Below are positions 51,783-60,239 of a stretch of 64,000 bases of DNA, in pieces. The translations under genes were made by a program, and so were the position numbers. This stretch comes from CAZIAK01 sp964537035 (GTDB taxonomy: Bacteria; Planctomycetota; B15-G4), in NCBI GenBank assembly GCA_964537035.1, contig CAZIAK010000005.1, positions 62,001 through 126,000 on the forward strand, read 5' to 3'. The notes below the pieces were generated by a model. The model had not been told where the DNA came from and made no database searches. It worked only from the letters and a program-made list of their open reading frames with translations. The first letter of the stretch is position 1. Every line of letters starts with the position of its first letter.

Positions 51783-52304
51783 ATGTCCAACCAGTTCAAG
51801 GCACGCCTGAAGCAGATTCGCGATGCGAGCGAACGCCGCTCCGAGGCCTCCCACAAGGCCCGTACCGACGAAGACCTCGAGAGGTCCCAGAAGACGTTTG
51901 AGGGCTTCGAGTTCCGCGAAAAGGTCGAGGCCATCATTGACGAGCTCTCCACAGGGTTCATCGCTGAAGCCAGTGGTTTCGAGCTGAGCAGGGGCTTCTA
52001 CGAAGGCAAGTACAAGCTCGCCCTGCGACTCGAAGAGCCTCTCACGGGCAACGATGGCGTGACCGAGAACTACTTCTCCCGGCTGGTCTTCCTGCTCGAC
52101 CCGCACATTGACGATGACACGATCGGCGTGCAGTGCCGCAAGACGATCCGCAACCGTGACCTCGAAGCCGCCACGATCGGGGCCAACATGGTCACGGACG
52201 AACTGGCCACGATCGAAGAGTTCCTTGAGGGGCAGTTCGTGAGCTTCGCTGAAGCCTACTTCGACTCGTCAGAGTCCCTGCGACCTGCTGGAGCGCCCAG
52301 CTGA
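51783..52304 (+). CDS. Hypothetical protein, 173 residues
   Basis: I do not recognise this protein. From ATG 51783 it gives 173 residues: a charged helical N-terminus (NQFKARLKQIRDASERRSEA, residues 2-40) and a mixed central part with FELSRGFYEGKYKLALRLEE and FSRLVFLLDPHIDDDTIGVQ. An acidic C-terminal helix (LATIEEFLEGQFVSFAEAYF) follows. There is no signal peptide or membrane helix. It might be a small regulatory or adaptor protein. It stands alone with its own terminator downstream. Confidence 0.65.
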   Translation: MSNQFKARLKQIRDASERRSEASHKARTDEDLERSQKTFEGFEFREKVEAIIDELSTGFIAEASGFELSRGFYEGKYKLALRLEEPLTGNDGVTENYFSRLVFLLDPHIDDDTIGVQCRKTIRNRDLEAATIGANMVTDELATIEEFLEGQFVSFAEAYFDSSESLRPAGAPS

Positions 52305-52326
52305 GCTGATCGGCGGCAGGTCACAC

Positions 52327-52384
52327 AGCAGCCCGGGCCCATGGCCCGGGCTGCTGGCAATTTCGGGCTGCTCGTTTTTTCTTT
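52327..52384 (+). terminator. Terminator with two alternative 3' arms
   Basis: Left arm 52327-52339 pairs perfectly with 52343-52355 (13 bp, loop CAT). A second copy of the 3' arm sequence CGGGCTGCT occurs at 52364-52372 and is followed closely by a T-run (52375-52380 and on). The first 9 bases of the left arm can pair with either copy. The T-run makes the second pairing a classical intrinsic terminator. Confidence 0.75.
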
Positions 52385-52505
52385 CGGCAATCTCTCAAGT
52401 CTTGAACCCGTGGACGTCGACAAGCGTCTTTACGACCGACGCTCGATGCCCTCCACACTGGTTCGACCATCCACCCTCCCTGGCCACCCGGCCACAAAGA
52501 TGGTG

Positions 52506-52534
52506 TCTGACCAGCCTCTCTCGGTCGCTATAGT
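52506..52534 (+). promoter_or_regulatory. Possible promoter of the sigma factor transcript
   Basis: TATAGT at 52529-52534 resembles a -10 box; TCTGAC at 52506-52511, with 17-nt spacing, is a poor -35. It lies about 30 nt upstream of the riboswitch, a suitable distance. The stretch 52385-52505 shows no gene. Confidence 0.35.
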
Positions 52535-52562
52535 TCAGTTCGTCGCTGTGCAGGCTCATGAG

Positions 52563-52650
52563 GTCGGCACAGATCACGAGGCAAACCACTCGTAAGGGTG
52601 GGACGCAAAGCTACAGGGCCCGGACGCCGTTCGGGCAGCCAGTTGCCGAC
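52563..52650 (+). promoter_or_regulatory. Cyclic-di-GMP-I (GEMM) riboswitch
   Basis: The conserved GEMM core is visible. P1 pairs 52563-52569 with 52644-52650. GGCAAACC leads into P2, CCACTC-GTAA-GGGTGG (52586-52601), with a GNRA-type tetraloop. GGGACGCAAAGC follows, then P3 pairing 52618-52622 with 52632-52636, and the 3' part CAGTTGCCGA. The layout closely follows the known Vc2-type aptamer. The Shine-Dalgarno region (GAGGAGAGGTGAG, 52651-52663) begins right after P1, which suggests ligand-dependent access of the ribosome. The downstream gene is a FliA/WhiG-type sigma factor. Identified by motif reading, not by a covariance model. Confidence 0.85.
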
Positions 52651-52665
52651 GAGGAGAGGTGAGAG

Positions 52666-53634
52666 ATGGTTCGCAAGACCAAGACAGAGTCCAAGAGCAA
52701 GAGCACGAGCCGCCGCACGACGACGGCCAGCAAGGCTTCCAAGGCCGCCACCACTGCCGCAGCGGGTCCTGCGACGAAGGCAGCCAAGAAGACGCCTGCC
52801 AAGTCCTCCAGCAAGGCCAGCGGCAAGGCCTCGGCCAAGGCTCCCGCGAAGAAGCGTCAGCGTGGTGAGCTGGGCGGGCCCCACGAGGCCCTCTGGCGGT
52901 CCTACGCCAAGACCCACGACCCCGCCCAGCGCAACCAGCTCATGGAGCTGCACCTGCAGGTGGTGCATTTCACAGCCGAGCGGCTGCTGCTGACCCTGCC
53001 CCGCTCCATCGAGCTCGAAGATCTGAAGAGCGCTGGCGTGTTCGGTCTGATGGACGCCATCGACGGCTTCGACATCGACCGGGGCATCAAGTTCAAGACC
53101 TACTGCAGCACTCGTGTACGGGGAGCCATCCTCGACGAGCTGCGCAGTCAAGACTGGGTGCCTCGTCTGGTGCGTCTCCGGGCCCACCAGCTGACCAAGG
53201 CCCAGGCCAGCCTCGAAGCGGTCCATGGGCGCGTGCCCACGGATGCCGAAATGGCTGACGCCCTCGACGTGGGCCTGCCCGACTACCTGTCCATGGTTCA
53301 AGAGGCCCGGGCCCACACCGTGCGCTCCCTCTCCGAGACCTGGGACGACGGCTCCGGCGATCAGGCGGTCGAGAAGATCGACTACCTGAAAGATCCCGGC
53401 GCCCCCGATCCCGCCGAGATCCTGAACCAGAAAGACGTGATGATCGCCATGATCCGCTCGCTCAGCAAACGCGAGAAAGAGATCATCCTCATGTACTACC
53501 GCGATGGGTTGACCATGAAGCAGATCGGTCAGCTCATGAGCCTGACCGAGTCCCGGGTGTGCCAGATCCACAGCAACGTCATGAAGAAGCTGAAGGTGCA
53601 CCTCGAAGGGGCGCACCAGCACCTGGCCATGTGA
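52666..53634 (+). CDS. FliA/WhiG-type sigma factor with histone-H1-like N-terminal extension
   Basis: The 322-residue protein has an unusual first about 65 residues rich in Lys, Ala, Ser and Thr, low-complexity and histone H1/Hc1-like. It then shows sigma-28-type regions: region 2 (PRSIELEDLKSAGVFGLMDA; KFKTYCSTRVRGAILDELRS; QDWVPR), region 3 (AHQLTKAQASLEAVHGRVPT) and region 4 (SKREKEIILMYYRDGLTMKQ with TESRVCQIHS). FliA-type sigma factors direct flagellar, chemotaxis or developmental genes. The mRNA leader holds a cyclic-di-GMP riboswitch. Its stop overlaps the birA start, so sigma factor and biotin ligase are coupled. Confidence 0.9.
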   Translation: MVRKTKTESKSKSTSRRTTTASKASKAATTAAAGPATKAAKKTPAKSSSKASGKASAKAPAKKRQRGELGGPHEALWRSYAKTHDPAQRNQLMELHLQVVHFTAERLLLTLPRSIELEDLKSAGVFGLMDAIDGFDIDRGIKFKTYCSTRVRGAILDELRSQDWVPRLVRLRAHQLTKAQASLEAVHGRVPTDAEMADALDVGLPDYLSMVQEARAHTVRSLSETWDDGSGDQAVEKIDYLKDPGAPDPAEILNQKDVMIAMIRSLSKREKEIILMYYRDGLTMKQIGQLMSLTESRVCQIHSNVMKKLKVHLEGAHQHLAM

Positions 53635-54422
53635 GACCGGGCGACGCCGCTTCGACCTCGGTGCTCTCAGGCCCTTCCATCGCCGGGCACCGGGTCGAGC
53701 TGCTCTCGTCCATCGATTCGACCAACGCAGAAGCCCGTCGGCGCATCTGTGCTGGCCGTGATGTGGCCGGTTTGGTGCTGGTGGCCGTCGACCAGACCGC
53801 GGGCCGGGGACGGCGGGGACACACCTGGCACTGCGTCCCCGGGCGCTCCCTGATCACGACGCTGGTCCTGGTCCAGCCCACTCTGCCCAGACTCTCCAGG
53901 GTGACCGTACTCACGGCCGTGGCCGCCTGCCGGGCCCTGGAGAACGCTGGCTCCCCGCCCATGGCCATCAAGTGGCCCAACGACCTGATGCGAGGCGAGG
54001 GCAAGCTGGGTGGCATCCTGGTCGAGCAGGTCACCTCGCCCCAGGGCCAGGATCTGCTGCTGGTGGGCGTCGGCATCAACCTGTCCTTGCGCCCCGGCGA
54101 CCTCCCCGACGAGCTGAATGCGCTGGCCACGGACGCAGCTCTGGCCCCCACAGCGGCCTGCCGAGACCAGGCGCTCCGTCAGCTGGTCGAAGGGCTGGAC
54201 GGCGCCCTGGCCGCTCTCGGCACCCCTGCAGACCACGCCTGGGGCCAGGAGTACGCCCGGAGATCGTGGCTGAACGGCCGCCGGGTCAGCCTGCAGCACG
54301 AGGGTCGTCAGCAGACGGTCGACATCGCCTCGGTGAGCGCTGAGGGCGACCTGCTCCTGGGGGACGGCCGGACCCTGCGAGGCGAACACGTCCAGCTGCT
54401 GTCCTCGAAGCCCCACTCCTGA
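53631..54422 (+). CDS. birA: Biotin-[acetyl-CoA carboxylase] ligase
   Basis: The 263-residue protein starts at GTG 53631, overlapping the sigma factor stop as GTGA. It has the BirA catalytic motifs DSTNAEARRRI, VDQTAGRGRRGHTWHCVPGR and IKWPNDLMRGEGKLGGILVE, and a C-terminal domain ending near EHVQLLSSK. No N-terminal winged helix is present, so it is a mono-functional ligase rather than a biotin repressor. Start could also be a later GTG near residue 11. No accBC is adjacent. It ends before an rph promoter. Confidence 0.93.
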   Translation: MRPGDAASTSVLSGPSIAGHRVELLSSIDSTNAEARRRICAGRDVAGLVLVAVDQTAGRGRRGHTWHCVPGRSLITTLVLVQPTLPRLSRVTVLTAVAACRALENAGSPPMAIKWPNDLMRGEGKLGGILVEQVTSPQGQDLLLVGVGINLSLRPGDLPDELNALATDAALAPTAACRDQALRQLVEGLDGALAALGTPADHAWGQEYARRSWLNGRRVSLQHEGRQQTVDIASVSAEGDLLLGDGRTLRGEHVQLLSSKPHS

Positions 54423-54465
54423 CCGGCCAGTGGGCGCGGGCGGCCGACTCCCTGGCCCAGGTGCG

Positions 54466-54495
54466 TTGATAGAGGGTCGGGACCAGCCCTATACT
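54466..54495 (+). promoter_or_regulatory. Sigma-70-type promoter of rph-rdgB-lepA
   Basis: TTGATA (54466-54471) and TATACT (54490-54495) are separated by 18 nt and match housekeeping -35/-10 boxes well. The -10 box lies 38 nt upstream of the rph ATG at 54534. It gives the three-gene operon its own start independent of the upstream sigma factor transcript. Confidence 0.65.
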
Positions 54496-54533
54496 TGCCG
54501 GGCTTCCCCCTCCCCTCGAATCGACTCCTCGCC

Positions 54534-55256
54534 ATGACCCAGCTGCGCCTCGACGGACGGGCTCCCGATGCCATTCGCCCACTTCACTTCACCAGGCATT
54601 GGCTGCCCACCCGCCCCGGTTCCGTCCTCGTGGACTGCGGCCTGACCAGGGTGCTCTGCACGGCGGTCGTCGAAGACGGCGTGCCCCGGTTTCTCAAGGG
54701 CACAGACCAGGGCTGGGTGACGGCGGAGTACTCCATGCTGCCGGCGGCCACCAGCAACCGCCGCCCCCGTGAGCGAGGCCCCAAGGTCGACGGTCGCAGC
54801 GTAGAGATCCAGCGGCTCATCGGCCGGGCCCTGCGCGCCGTGGTCAACCGCAAGGCCATCAAGGGGCGCACGGTGTGGGTCGACTGCGACGTGCTCTCGG
54901 CAGACGGTGGCACCCGCACCGCGTCGATCAACGGCGCGTACATGGCCCTCCATGACGCGTTCACGGGCCTCAAAGAGAACGGCGGCCTCAAGAGCTGGCC
55001 CCTGACCGATTCGCTGCAGGCGGTGAGCGTTGGCCTTCTCGAGGGCGCCGCCCACGCCGACCTCAGCTACTACGAGGACAGCTCCGCAGAGGTCGACATG
55101 AACCTGATCGTCACCGGCTCGGGCAAGGTGGTCGAGATGGGCGGCGGCGCAGAGCAAGGGGCGTTCACGTTCGAGCAGCTCGACGCGCTGACCACCATGG
55201 GACGCAGCGCCGCCGCGTCGATCAAGGCCGTCCAGGACGAGGCCCTCAGGTCGTGA
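54534..55256 (+). CDS. rph: RNase PH
   Basis: RNase PH trims the 3' ends of tRNA precursors with phosphate. The 240-residue protein has RLDGRAPDAIRPLHFTRHWL, GSVLVDCGLTRVLCTAVVED, GWVTAEYSMLPAATSNRRPRE, VDCDVLSADGGTRTASINGA and the late AEVDMNLIVTGSGKVVEMGG. All are typical of complete enzymes. ATG 54534 is taken rather than a start at 54495 that falls inside the -10 box. Its stop overlaps the rdgB start. Confidence 0.97.
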   Translation: MTQLRLDGRAPDAIRPLHFTRHWLPTRPGSVLVDCGLTRVLCTAVVEDGVPRFLKGTDQGWVTAEYSMLPAATSNRRPRERGPKVDGRSVEIQRLIGRALRAVVNRKAIKGRTVWVDCDVLSADGGTRTASINGAYMALHDAFTGLKENGGLKSWPLTDSLQAVSVGLLEGAAHADLSYYEDSSAEVDMNLIVTGSGKVVEMGGGAEQGAFTFEQLDALTTMGRSAAASIKAVQDEALRS

Positions 55257-55864
55257 CCCAGTTGCTCGTCGCCACCAGCAACCGAGGCAAGGTCAAAGAG
55301 CTTGTCCCCTTGCTCGGCGAGCTGGGCTGGGAGCTCTGCGATCTTGAGCCGTTCGGCCATGTCCCCGAGGCCGTTGAAGACGGAGCCACCTTCGCCGAGA
55401 ACGCACGGGCCAAGGCGTTGCACTACGCCCAGGCCACGGGGCTGGCGGTGCTGGCTGACGACTCTGGTCTTGAGGTCGACGCCTTGAACGGCGCGCCGGG
55501 GGTGCACTCCGCTCGTTTCGCGGGTGAGCACGGCAACGCCTCAGCCAACAACGCGCTGCTGCTGACCCAGCTCGACGGGGTGAGCGACCGCAGCGCCCGT
55601 TTTCGCTGCGCCCTCTGCCTGGTCGAGGGAGGCCAGGTCACCTTGGAGGTCAGCGGCGCCTGCGAGGGCACCATCCTGAGCGACGGCAGGGGCCAGCAGG
55701 GCTTCGGCTACGACCCGTTGTTCGTACCCACGGCCCCTGGGGCCTCGGGCGCGAGCTTCGCCGAGATGACTGCTGCCCAGAAGGCGCCCCTGTCCCACAG
55801 GGGGCAGGCCGTGGCCGCCTTGGTCGCCGAGTTGTCCAGTCGCGGCACAGGAGCCCCGTCGTGA
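55253..55864 (+). CDS. rdgB: RdgB/HAM1 non-canonical purine NTP pyrophosphatase
   Basis: The 203-residue protein hydrolyses ITP, dITP and XTP. It shows LLVATSNRGKVKELVPLLGE, ATFAENARAKALHYAQATGL, VLADDSGLEVDALNGAPGVH, and GFGYDPLFVP with FAEMTAAQKAPLSHRGQAVA. The catalytic Asp in A-D-D-S-G is intact. It starts at GTG 55253, overlapping the rph stop, and its own stop overlaps the lepA start. This rph-rdgB order is common in bacteria. Confidence 0.96.
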   Translation: MTQLLVATSNRGKVKELVPLLGELGWELCDLEPFGHVPEAVEDGATFAENARAKALHYAQATGLAVLADDSGLEVDALNGAPGVHSARFAGEHGNASANNALLLTQLDGVSDRSARFRCALCLVEGGQVTLEVSGACEGTILSDGRGQQGFGYDPLFVPTAPGASGASFAEMTAAQKAPLSHRGQAVAALVAELSSRGTGAPS

Positions 55865-57660
55865 AGCGCGAGCTGATTCGCAACTTTTCGATCATCGCCC
55901 ACATCGACCATGGCAAGAGCACCCTTGCCGATCGCATGTTGGAGATGACCCGTACGGTCGAGCTGCGAGACCGGGCCGAGCAGCTCCTGGACGACATGGA
56001 CCTGGAGCGGGAGCGAGGCATCACCATCAAGGCCAAGGCTGCCTCGATGGACTACAAGAAAGACGGGGTCCTCTACCGGCTCAACCTCATCGACACGCCG
56101 GGCCACGTCGACTTCAACTACGAGGTCGAGCGGGCCATGCAAGCCTGCGAAGGGGCCCTGCTGCTGGTCGATGCCTCCCAGGGCGTCGAGGCCCAGACCG
56201 TGCACAACACGATCCTGGCCGAGCAGGCCGAGTTGATGATCCTCCCTGTGATCAACAAGATCGACCTGCCTGCAGCCCGCCCCGACGAGGTCATCGAAGA
56301 GATCGAGACGGCCCTGGCCATCGAGGGCGAGCGGGCCCTGCTGACCTCGGCCAAGAGCGGCGAGGGAGTCCGTGAGCTGCTCGACGCCATCGTGGACCAG
56401 GTGCCCTCACCGCTCGGCGACGATGACGCTCCCCTGCGGGCGCTCATCTACGACGCTGAGTTCAACGACTACCGCGGCGTGATCATGCACGTGCGCGTGG
56501 TCGACGGTGCCCTGAAAGCCGGGCAGAAGATTCGCCTGGCAGCCGGAGGGAGCCGGCACGAGGCCCTCGAGATCGGCATCTTCCGACCGGCGCTGACCCC
56601 GCTCAAGTCCCTGGGAACGGGAGAGGTGGGCTACCTCATCGCCAACATCAAGACCCTCTCTGACGTGCGCATCGGCGACACGATCGTGCTCGACAAGGAC
56701 ACGACCAGCGAGCCCCTGCCTGGCTATCGGGCCAGCCGGCCCATGGTCTTCTGCGGCATGTACCCCGTGCAGAACGGTGACTTCGACAACCTGCGCACGG
56801 CCCTCGGACGGCTGGCCCTGAACGACTCGGCCTTCACCTTCATGCCCGAGAGCAGCGACGCCCTGGGCTTCGGCTTCCGCTGTGGCTTCCTGGGTCTCCT
56901 GCACATGGAGATCGTGCAGGAGCGGCTCGAGCGCGAGTCGAACATCGACATCGTCCAGACCGCACCCAACGTGACCTATGAGATCTTGGACACGGACGGC
57001 AAGCTGCTGGTGATCAACAGCCCTTCAGAGATCCCTGACGCGACCAAGATCGTGGAGTTCAGGGAGCCCATCGTGCACCTCGACATCGTCACGCCCGATG
57101 ATTACATCGGCATCATCATGAAGCTGGGCATTGATCGGCGGGGCCGCTTCCTCAAGCAGGAGTACATCGGCCCGGGCAGGGTGCTGCTGGGTTTCAGCAT
57201 CCCCCTGTCTGAGATCATCTTCGACTTCTTCGACCTGCTGAAGTCGGCGACTCGTGGTTACGCCACCATGGACTACGAGCTCGAGGGCTACCACGCCGAC
57301 AACCTGGTCAAGATGCGCATCCTGGTCAACAGCGAAGAGGTCGATGCCCTGTCGACCATCTCCCACTCCAGCCACTGCGAGGTCCGGGGACGGGCCATCC
57401 TCAAGGTGTTGCGCAAGGAGATCCGGCGGCACCTGTTCAAGGTCGCCCTGCAGGCGGCGGTGGGCGGCAAGATCGTGGCTCGCGAGGACATCGCCCCCGT
57501 GCGCAAGGACGTCACGGCCAAGTGCTACGGCGGCGACATCTCCCGCAAGCGCAAGCTGCTGGAGAAGCAGAAGGCGGGCAAGAAGCGGCTCAAGATGGTG
57601 GGCAACGTAGAGATTCCCCAGAAGGCCTTCCTGGCCGTGCTGAAGACCGGGCGGGACTGA
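55861..57660 (+). CDS. lepA: Elongation factor 4 (LepA)
   Basis: The 599-residue GTPase has the G1 motif AHIDHGKSTLADRM, ERGITIKAKAASMDY, DTPGHVDFNYEVERAM and NKIDLPAARPDEV. LepA-specific C-terminal parts include FCGMYPVQNGDFDNLRTALG and YGGDISRKRKLLEKQKAGKK near the end. LepA acts on the ribosome, probably in initiation or translocation quality. Start GTG 55861 overlaps the rdgB stop (GTGA). The gene is complete and ends 16 nt from a convergent gene. Confidence 0.98.
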   Translation: MKRELIRNFSIIAHIDHGKSTLADRMLEMTRTVELRDRAEQLLDDMDLERERGITIKAKAASMDYKKDGVLYRLNLIDTPGHVDFNYEVERAMQACEGALLLVDASQGVEAQTVHNTILAEQAELMILPVINKIDLPAARPDEVIEEIETALAIEGERALLTSAKSGEGVRELLDAIVDQVPSPLGDDDAPLRALIYDAEFNDYRGVIMHVRVVDGALKAGQKIRLAAGGSRHEALEIGIFRPALTPLKSLGTGEVGYLIANIKTLSDVRIGDTIVLDKDTTSEPLPGYRASRPMVFCGMYPVQNGDFDNLRTALGRLALNDSAFTFMPESSDALGFGFRCGFLGLLHMEIVQERLERESNIDIVQTAPNVTYEILDTDGKLLVINSPSEIPDATKIVEFREPIVHLDIVTPDDYIGIIMKLGIDRRGRFLKQEYIGPGRVLLGFSIPLSEIIFDFFDLLKSATRGYATMDYELEGYHADNLVKMRILVNSEEVDALSTISHSSHCEVRGRAILKVLRKEIRRHLFKVALQAAVGGKIVAREDIAPVRKDVTAKCYGGDISRKRKLLEKQKAGKKRLKMVGNVEIPQKAFLAVLKTGRD

Positions 57661-57676
57661 CCTGCGAAGGCCGCCC

Positions 57677-58051
57677 TCAGACCAGCCAGTAGTCCCTGGT
57701 CAGCCAACCCGCCACGAGCAACACCTGCAGGGACACAGCGACCCAGAAGCGGTTGCGAAAGCTGGCCTTGATCGTCTTGTGCCGAAACAGGCTCATGCCA
57801 GCCAGGGCGCCCGGGGTACCGCCGCTCATCACGAGCCAAAGCAGGGTGCGCTCAGGCACGCGAACCCAGCTCCGCCCGGAGATCGCCTTGTCGTAGCCAA
57901 AGACAAGGAATGTGACGGCGCTCACCGCGATGCACCACCACAGCACCCAATGCAGTGGCTGATCAAGAGTGGTCAACCAGGCAAAAAGACCACCGCTCAA
58001 GCCGAAGCCGAGCAAACCAAAACGTAGTGCAGGTTGAGACCAGAGAGACAT
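57677..58051 (-). CDS. DUF1294 family small membrane protein
   Basis: From the ATG at about 58051 the protein has 124 residues with four hydrophobic helices. It carries the DUF1294 features FLVFGYDKAISGRSWVRVPE, LLWLVMSGGTPGALAGMSLF and RHKTIKASFRNRFW. Function is unknown. A longer reading from 58147 would add a hydrophilic leader not seen in the family. It converges on lepA with 16 nt between. Confidence 0.85.
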   Translation of the reverse strand: MSLWSQPALRFGLLGFGLSGGLFAWLTTLDQPLHWVLWWCIAVSAVTFLVFGYDKAISGRSWVRVPERTLLWLVMSGGTPGALAGMSLFRHKTIKASFRNRFWVAVSLQVLLVAGWLTRDYWLV

Positions 58052-58335
58052 GATGACGAGTTCGGCATCAAGGGGAGAGGGAATCAAATCAGGGTAACGA
58101 GGCCAGGACCAAGGGCCAGAGGCATTGATCTGTCTCCATGCTAGCAAGCGTCATCAGGACTCGAGAGGGCCCGGCCAGAGCTTCGGGGGGCACATTTCCT
58201 GAGAATCGTGAATACAACAGCTCTCACATCGACTTCAAAATCCTTGTGCTATCGGTATCATCTCTCTCGGCGTCGAAAGGCTCTTCCCCCAGCTGACGCT
58301 TGTCCCCCACCCCCCCCCGCTGGATTGAGACACAC

Positions 58336-58755
58336 ATGGCTCTCAAGTCGTTGTCCACGGCCGAACTTCTCAAGGAACTCGACCGCCGTGAAAAAGGAGC
58401 AGGCAAGCTCGAAGCCAAGCGAGCAAAGCTGCTGAATGAACTCGCCCAGCTCGATGCTCAGTTGGCCCAGCTCGGCGTCACTCCCGGCCGTGCCCCCAAA
58501 GGAGCTGGCGCCGCAGCGGCCAGCGCCCCCAACGGCAAGCGCACTCGCGCCCGAAACGCCGTCAACCTCCCCGACGCCATTGCCATGGCCATGGAAATCG
58601 GCGCCGTGGTCTCGCCCGCCGAGGCCTCTGATCTGGTCCTCTCCAACGGCTTCAAGACGACCTCTCAGCGCTTCAACATGATGGTCAGCAACGCCCTGGC
58701 CAAGGACTCCCGCTTCAAGCGGCTGTCCCGCGGTCAGTACGAGCGCGTCGGCTGA
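58336..58755 (+). CDS. Small coiled-coil protein with C-terminal winged-helix-like domain
   Basis: The 139-residue product begins MALKSLSTAELLKELDRREK and has a coiled coil at about residues 8-46 (KLEAKRAKLLNELAQLDAQL). A basic Ala/Gly/Arg linker (GKRTRARNA) and a C-terminal domain (SPAEASDLVLSNGFKTTSQR, then NALAKDSRFKRLSRGQYERV) follow. The last part resembles HARE/winged HTH domains by pattern. It may be a DNA- or RNA-binding nucleoid or regulatory protein; this is tentative. It is a single gene with its own terminator. The 285 nt before it (58052-58335) contain only a leader with AT-rich stretches and no other gene that I can see. Confidence 0.65.
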   Translation: MALKSLSTAELLKELDRREKGAGKLEAKRAKLLNELAQLDAQLAQLGVTPGRAPKGAGAAAASAPNGKRTRARNAVNLPDAIAMAMEIGAVVSPAEASDLVLSNGFKTTSQRFNMMVSNALAKDSRFKRLSRGQYERVG

Positions 58756-58790
58756 GCAAACCCGCAGACGAAAGCACTGACGGACAAGAG

Positions 58791-58825
58791 CGGGCCGGCG
58801 ACCCTCCGTGAGGGTGGCTGGCCCG
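58791..58825 (+). terminator. Rho-independent terminator-like hairpin
   Basis: CGGGCC (58791-58796) pairs with GGCCCG (58820-58825). An inner ACCCTC-CGTG-AGGGT stem extends the helix. TTCTGCGTT follows. It lies 36 nt after the small coiled-coil gene. The rest of 58756-58949 holds no gene. Confidence 0.7.
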
Positions 58826-58949
58826 TTCTGCGTTCGGAGACAGCTCTTGCCGCACCCTGACCACATGGCCGCGGACACGGAAACGAAGAACTGCCGCCGA
58901 CAGAATGCGCCCGGAGCGCGGCACTCTCCGACGATGGTGCTAGCCCGGG

Positions 58950-60239
58950 CTAGGCGCTGGCCGTTCGGCGTCGCCCCGGGTAGCAGAGCATGAGCGCCGC
59001 GAGGCAGGCCAGGGAGGCCCACATGGGCACGGAGAACAGCCGCTCGTAGTCGACCTCGCCCGAGGCGTCCACAGCCCAGTCACTGACCCAGCCAGCCACC
59101 TTGCTGCCGACGATCACGCCTACACCAACGATCACCAGATTGAACAGGTTCTGGGCGCTGGCCCGGACGTCGTCGCTCGTCTCTTCGTCGACGATCATGA
59201 AGGCCACGAAGATGAAGCAGCCAAAGCAGAGCCCGTGGAGCATGACCCCGCCCAGCAGGGCCACCGACGATTCGGGCAGATAGGCGAACAGGGCCATGCG
59301 CCCGGCGTAGGCCGCGAGCCCCACGGCCAGCAGCCCCTTGCGGGGAGCCCAGGTGGCCACCAGTGGCATGAGCGCCAACACCATGACCTCGACCATCTGG
59401 CCCAAGGTCATGAAGCCCCCGCCACCCACACCGAACACGGCCGTGAAGAACTCGGGGACCTCGAGGGTCTTGTGCAGGAAACTCTCGGTGTGCACGAAAT
59501 AGAACTGGTGGATGCAGCTCACTGGCACGGCGATCAGGAACAAGGTCAGCAGGGGCTGACGCTTCACTTCGCCCAAGGCCGCCATGGTGGCGTTGCTCTT
59601 CGCGCTCCGATTCGGTGGCGTGTGGGGCAAGAAGAAGCAGAGCACCCCCATGACCCCACCCAGGATGGCGCTCAAGCGAAAGGCGTCGGCCTTGCCGGCC
59701 ACCTGCAGGGCGTGGAGCGCGTCGCCGGTCGCCCCCTCTGGCGAATGCTGCAGCGCCAGCCATTGGCCCATGCCAATGCCCACGGCGATCCAGCCGAACG
59801 TCCCCCACAGGCGCACCTTGCCGAAGTCACGGTCCCGGTCGGGCAGGTGGTGAAAGGCCAACGAGTTGGTCAGGGCCAGGGTCGGCGAGTACACGAGCCC
59901 GTAGATCAGCGAGAAGATCAAGAAACCGTTGAAGTTGTCGATGGTGGCCAGCTGCCAGATCAGCACCGCCCCCACCAGGTGGGAGATGGCCAGGTAACGC
60001 TCCGTGGCGAACCAGCGGTCCGCCACTTGCCCGGCGAGAAACGGACCCACGATGGCGCCCACGGCGCCGGCCGCGAACATCGACCCGATCTGATTGCCAT
60101 CCATGCCTCGATGATCGGCCAGAAACGACCACAGGAAGGGCAGCCAAGCGCCCCAGATGGCGTACTGAAGGAACATCATCAGCGACAACGAGACGCCCAG
60201 CCGAGCGCCCATGGGTGGTGCTTCGCTGTGCCGGCTCAT
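58950..60239 (-). CDS. MFS transporter of the nucleoside:H+ symporter family
   Basis: The 429-residue protein has about twelve hydrophobic helices. It includes FLQYAIWGAWLPFLWSFLAD, LIYGLVYSPTLALTNSLAFH, a charged motif RDFGKVRLWGTFGWIAVGIG, and VGGGGFMTLGQMVEVMVLAL in the second half. These match NupG/XapB-type nucleoside-H+ symporters and their planctomycete sugar-associated relatives. Substrate cannot be set from sequence; the neighbours suggest a sugar or nucleoside. Start overlaps the stop of the isomerase/epimerase gene. Confidence 0.85.
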   Translation of the reverse strand: MSRHSEAPPMGARLGVSLSLMMFLQYAIWGAWLPFLWSFLADHRGMDGNQIGSMFAAGAVGAIVGPFLAGQVADRWFATERYLAISHLVGAVLIWQLATIDNFNGFLIFSLIYGLVYSPTLALTNSLAFHHLPDRDRDFGKVRLWGTFGWIAVGIGMGQWLALQHSPEGATGDALHALQVAGKADAFRLSAILGGVMGVLCFFLPHTPPNRSAKSNATMAALGEVKRQPLLTLFLIAVPVSCIHQFYFVHTESFLHKTLEVPEFFTAVFGVGGGGFMTLGQMVEVMVLALMPLVATWAPRKGLLAVGLAAYAGRMALFAYLPESSVALLGGVMLHGLCFGCFIFVAFMIVDEETSDDVRASAQNLFNLVIVGVGVIVGSKVAGWVSDWAVDASGEVDYERLFSVPMWASLACLAALMLCYPGRRRTASA

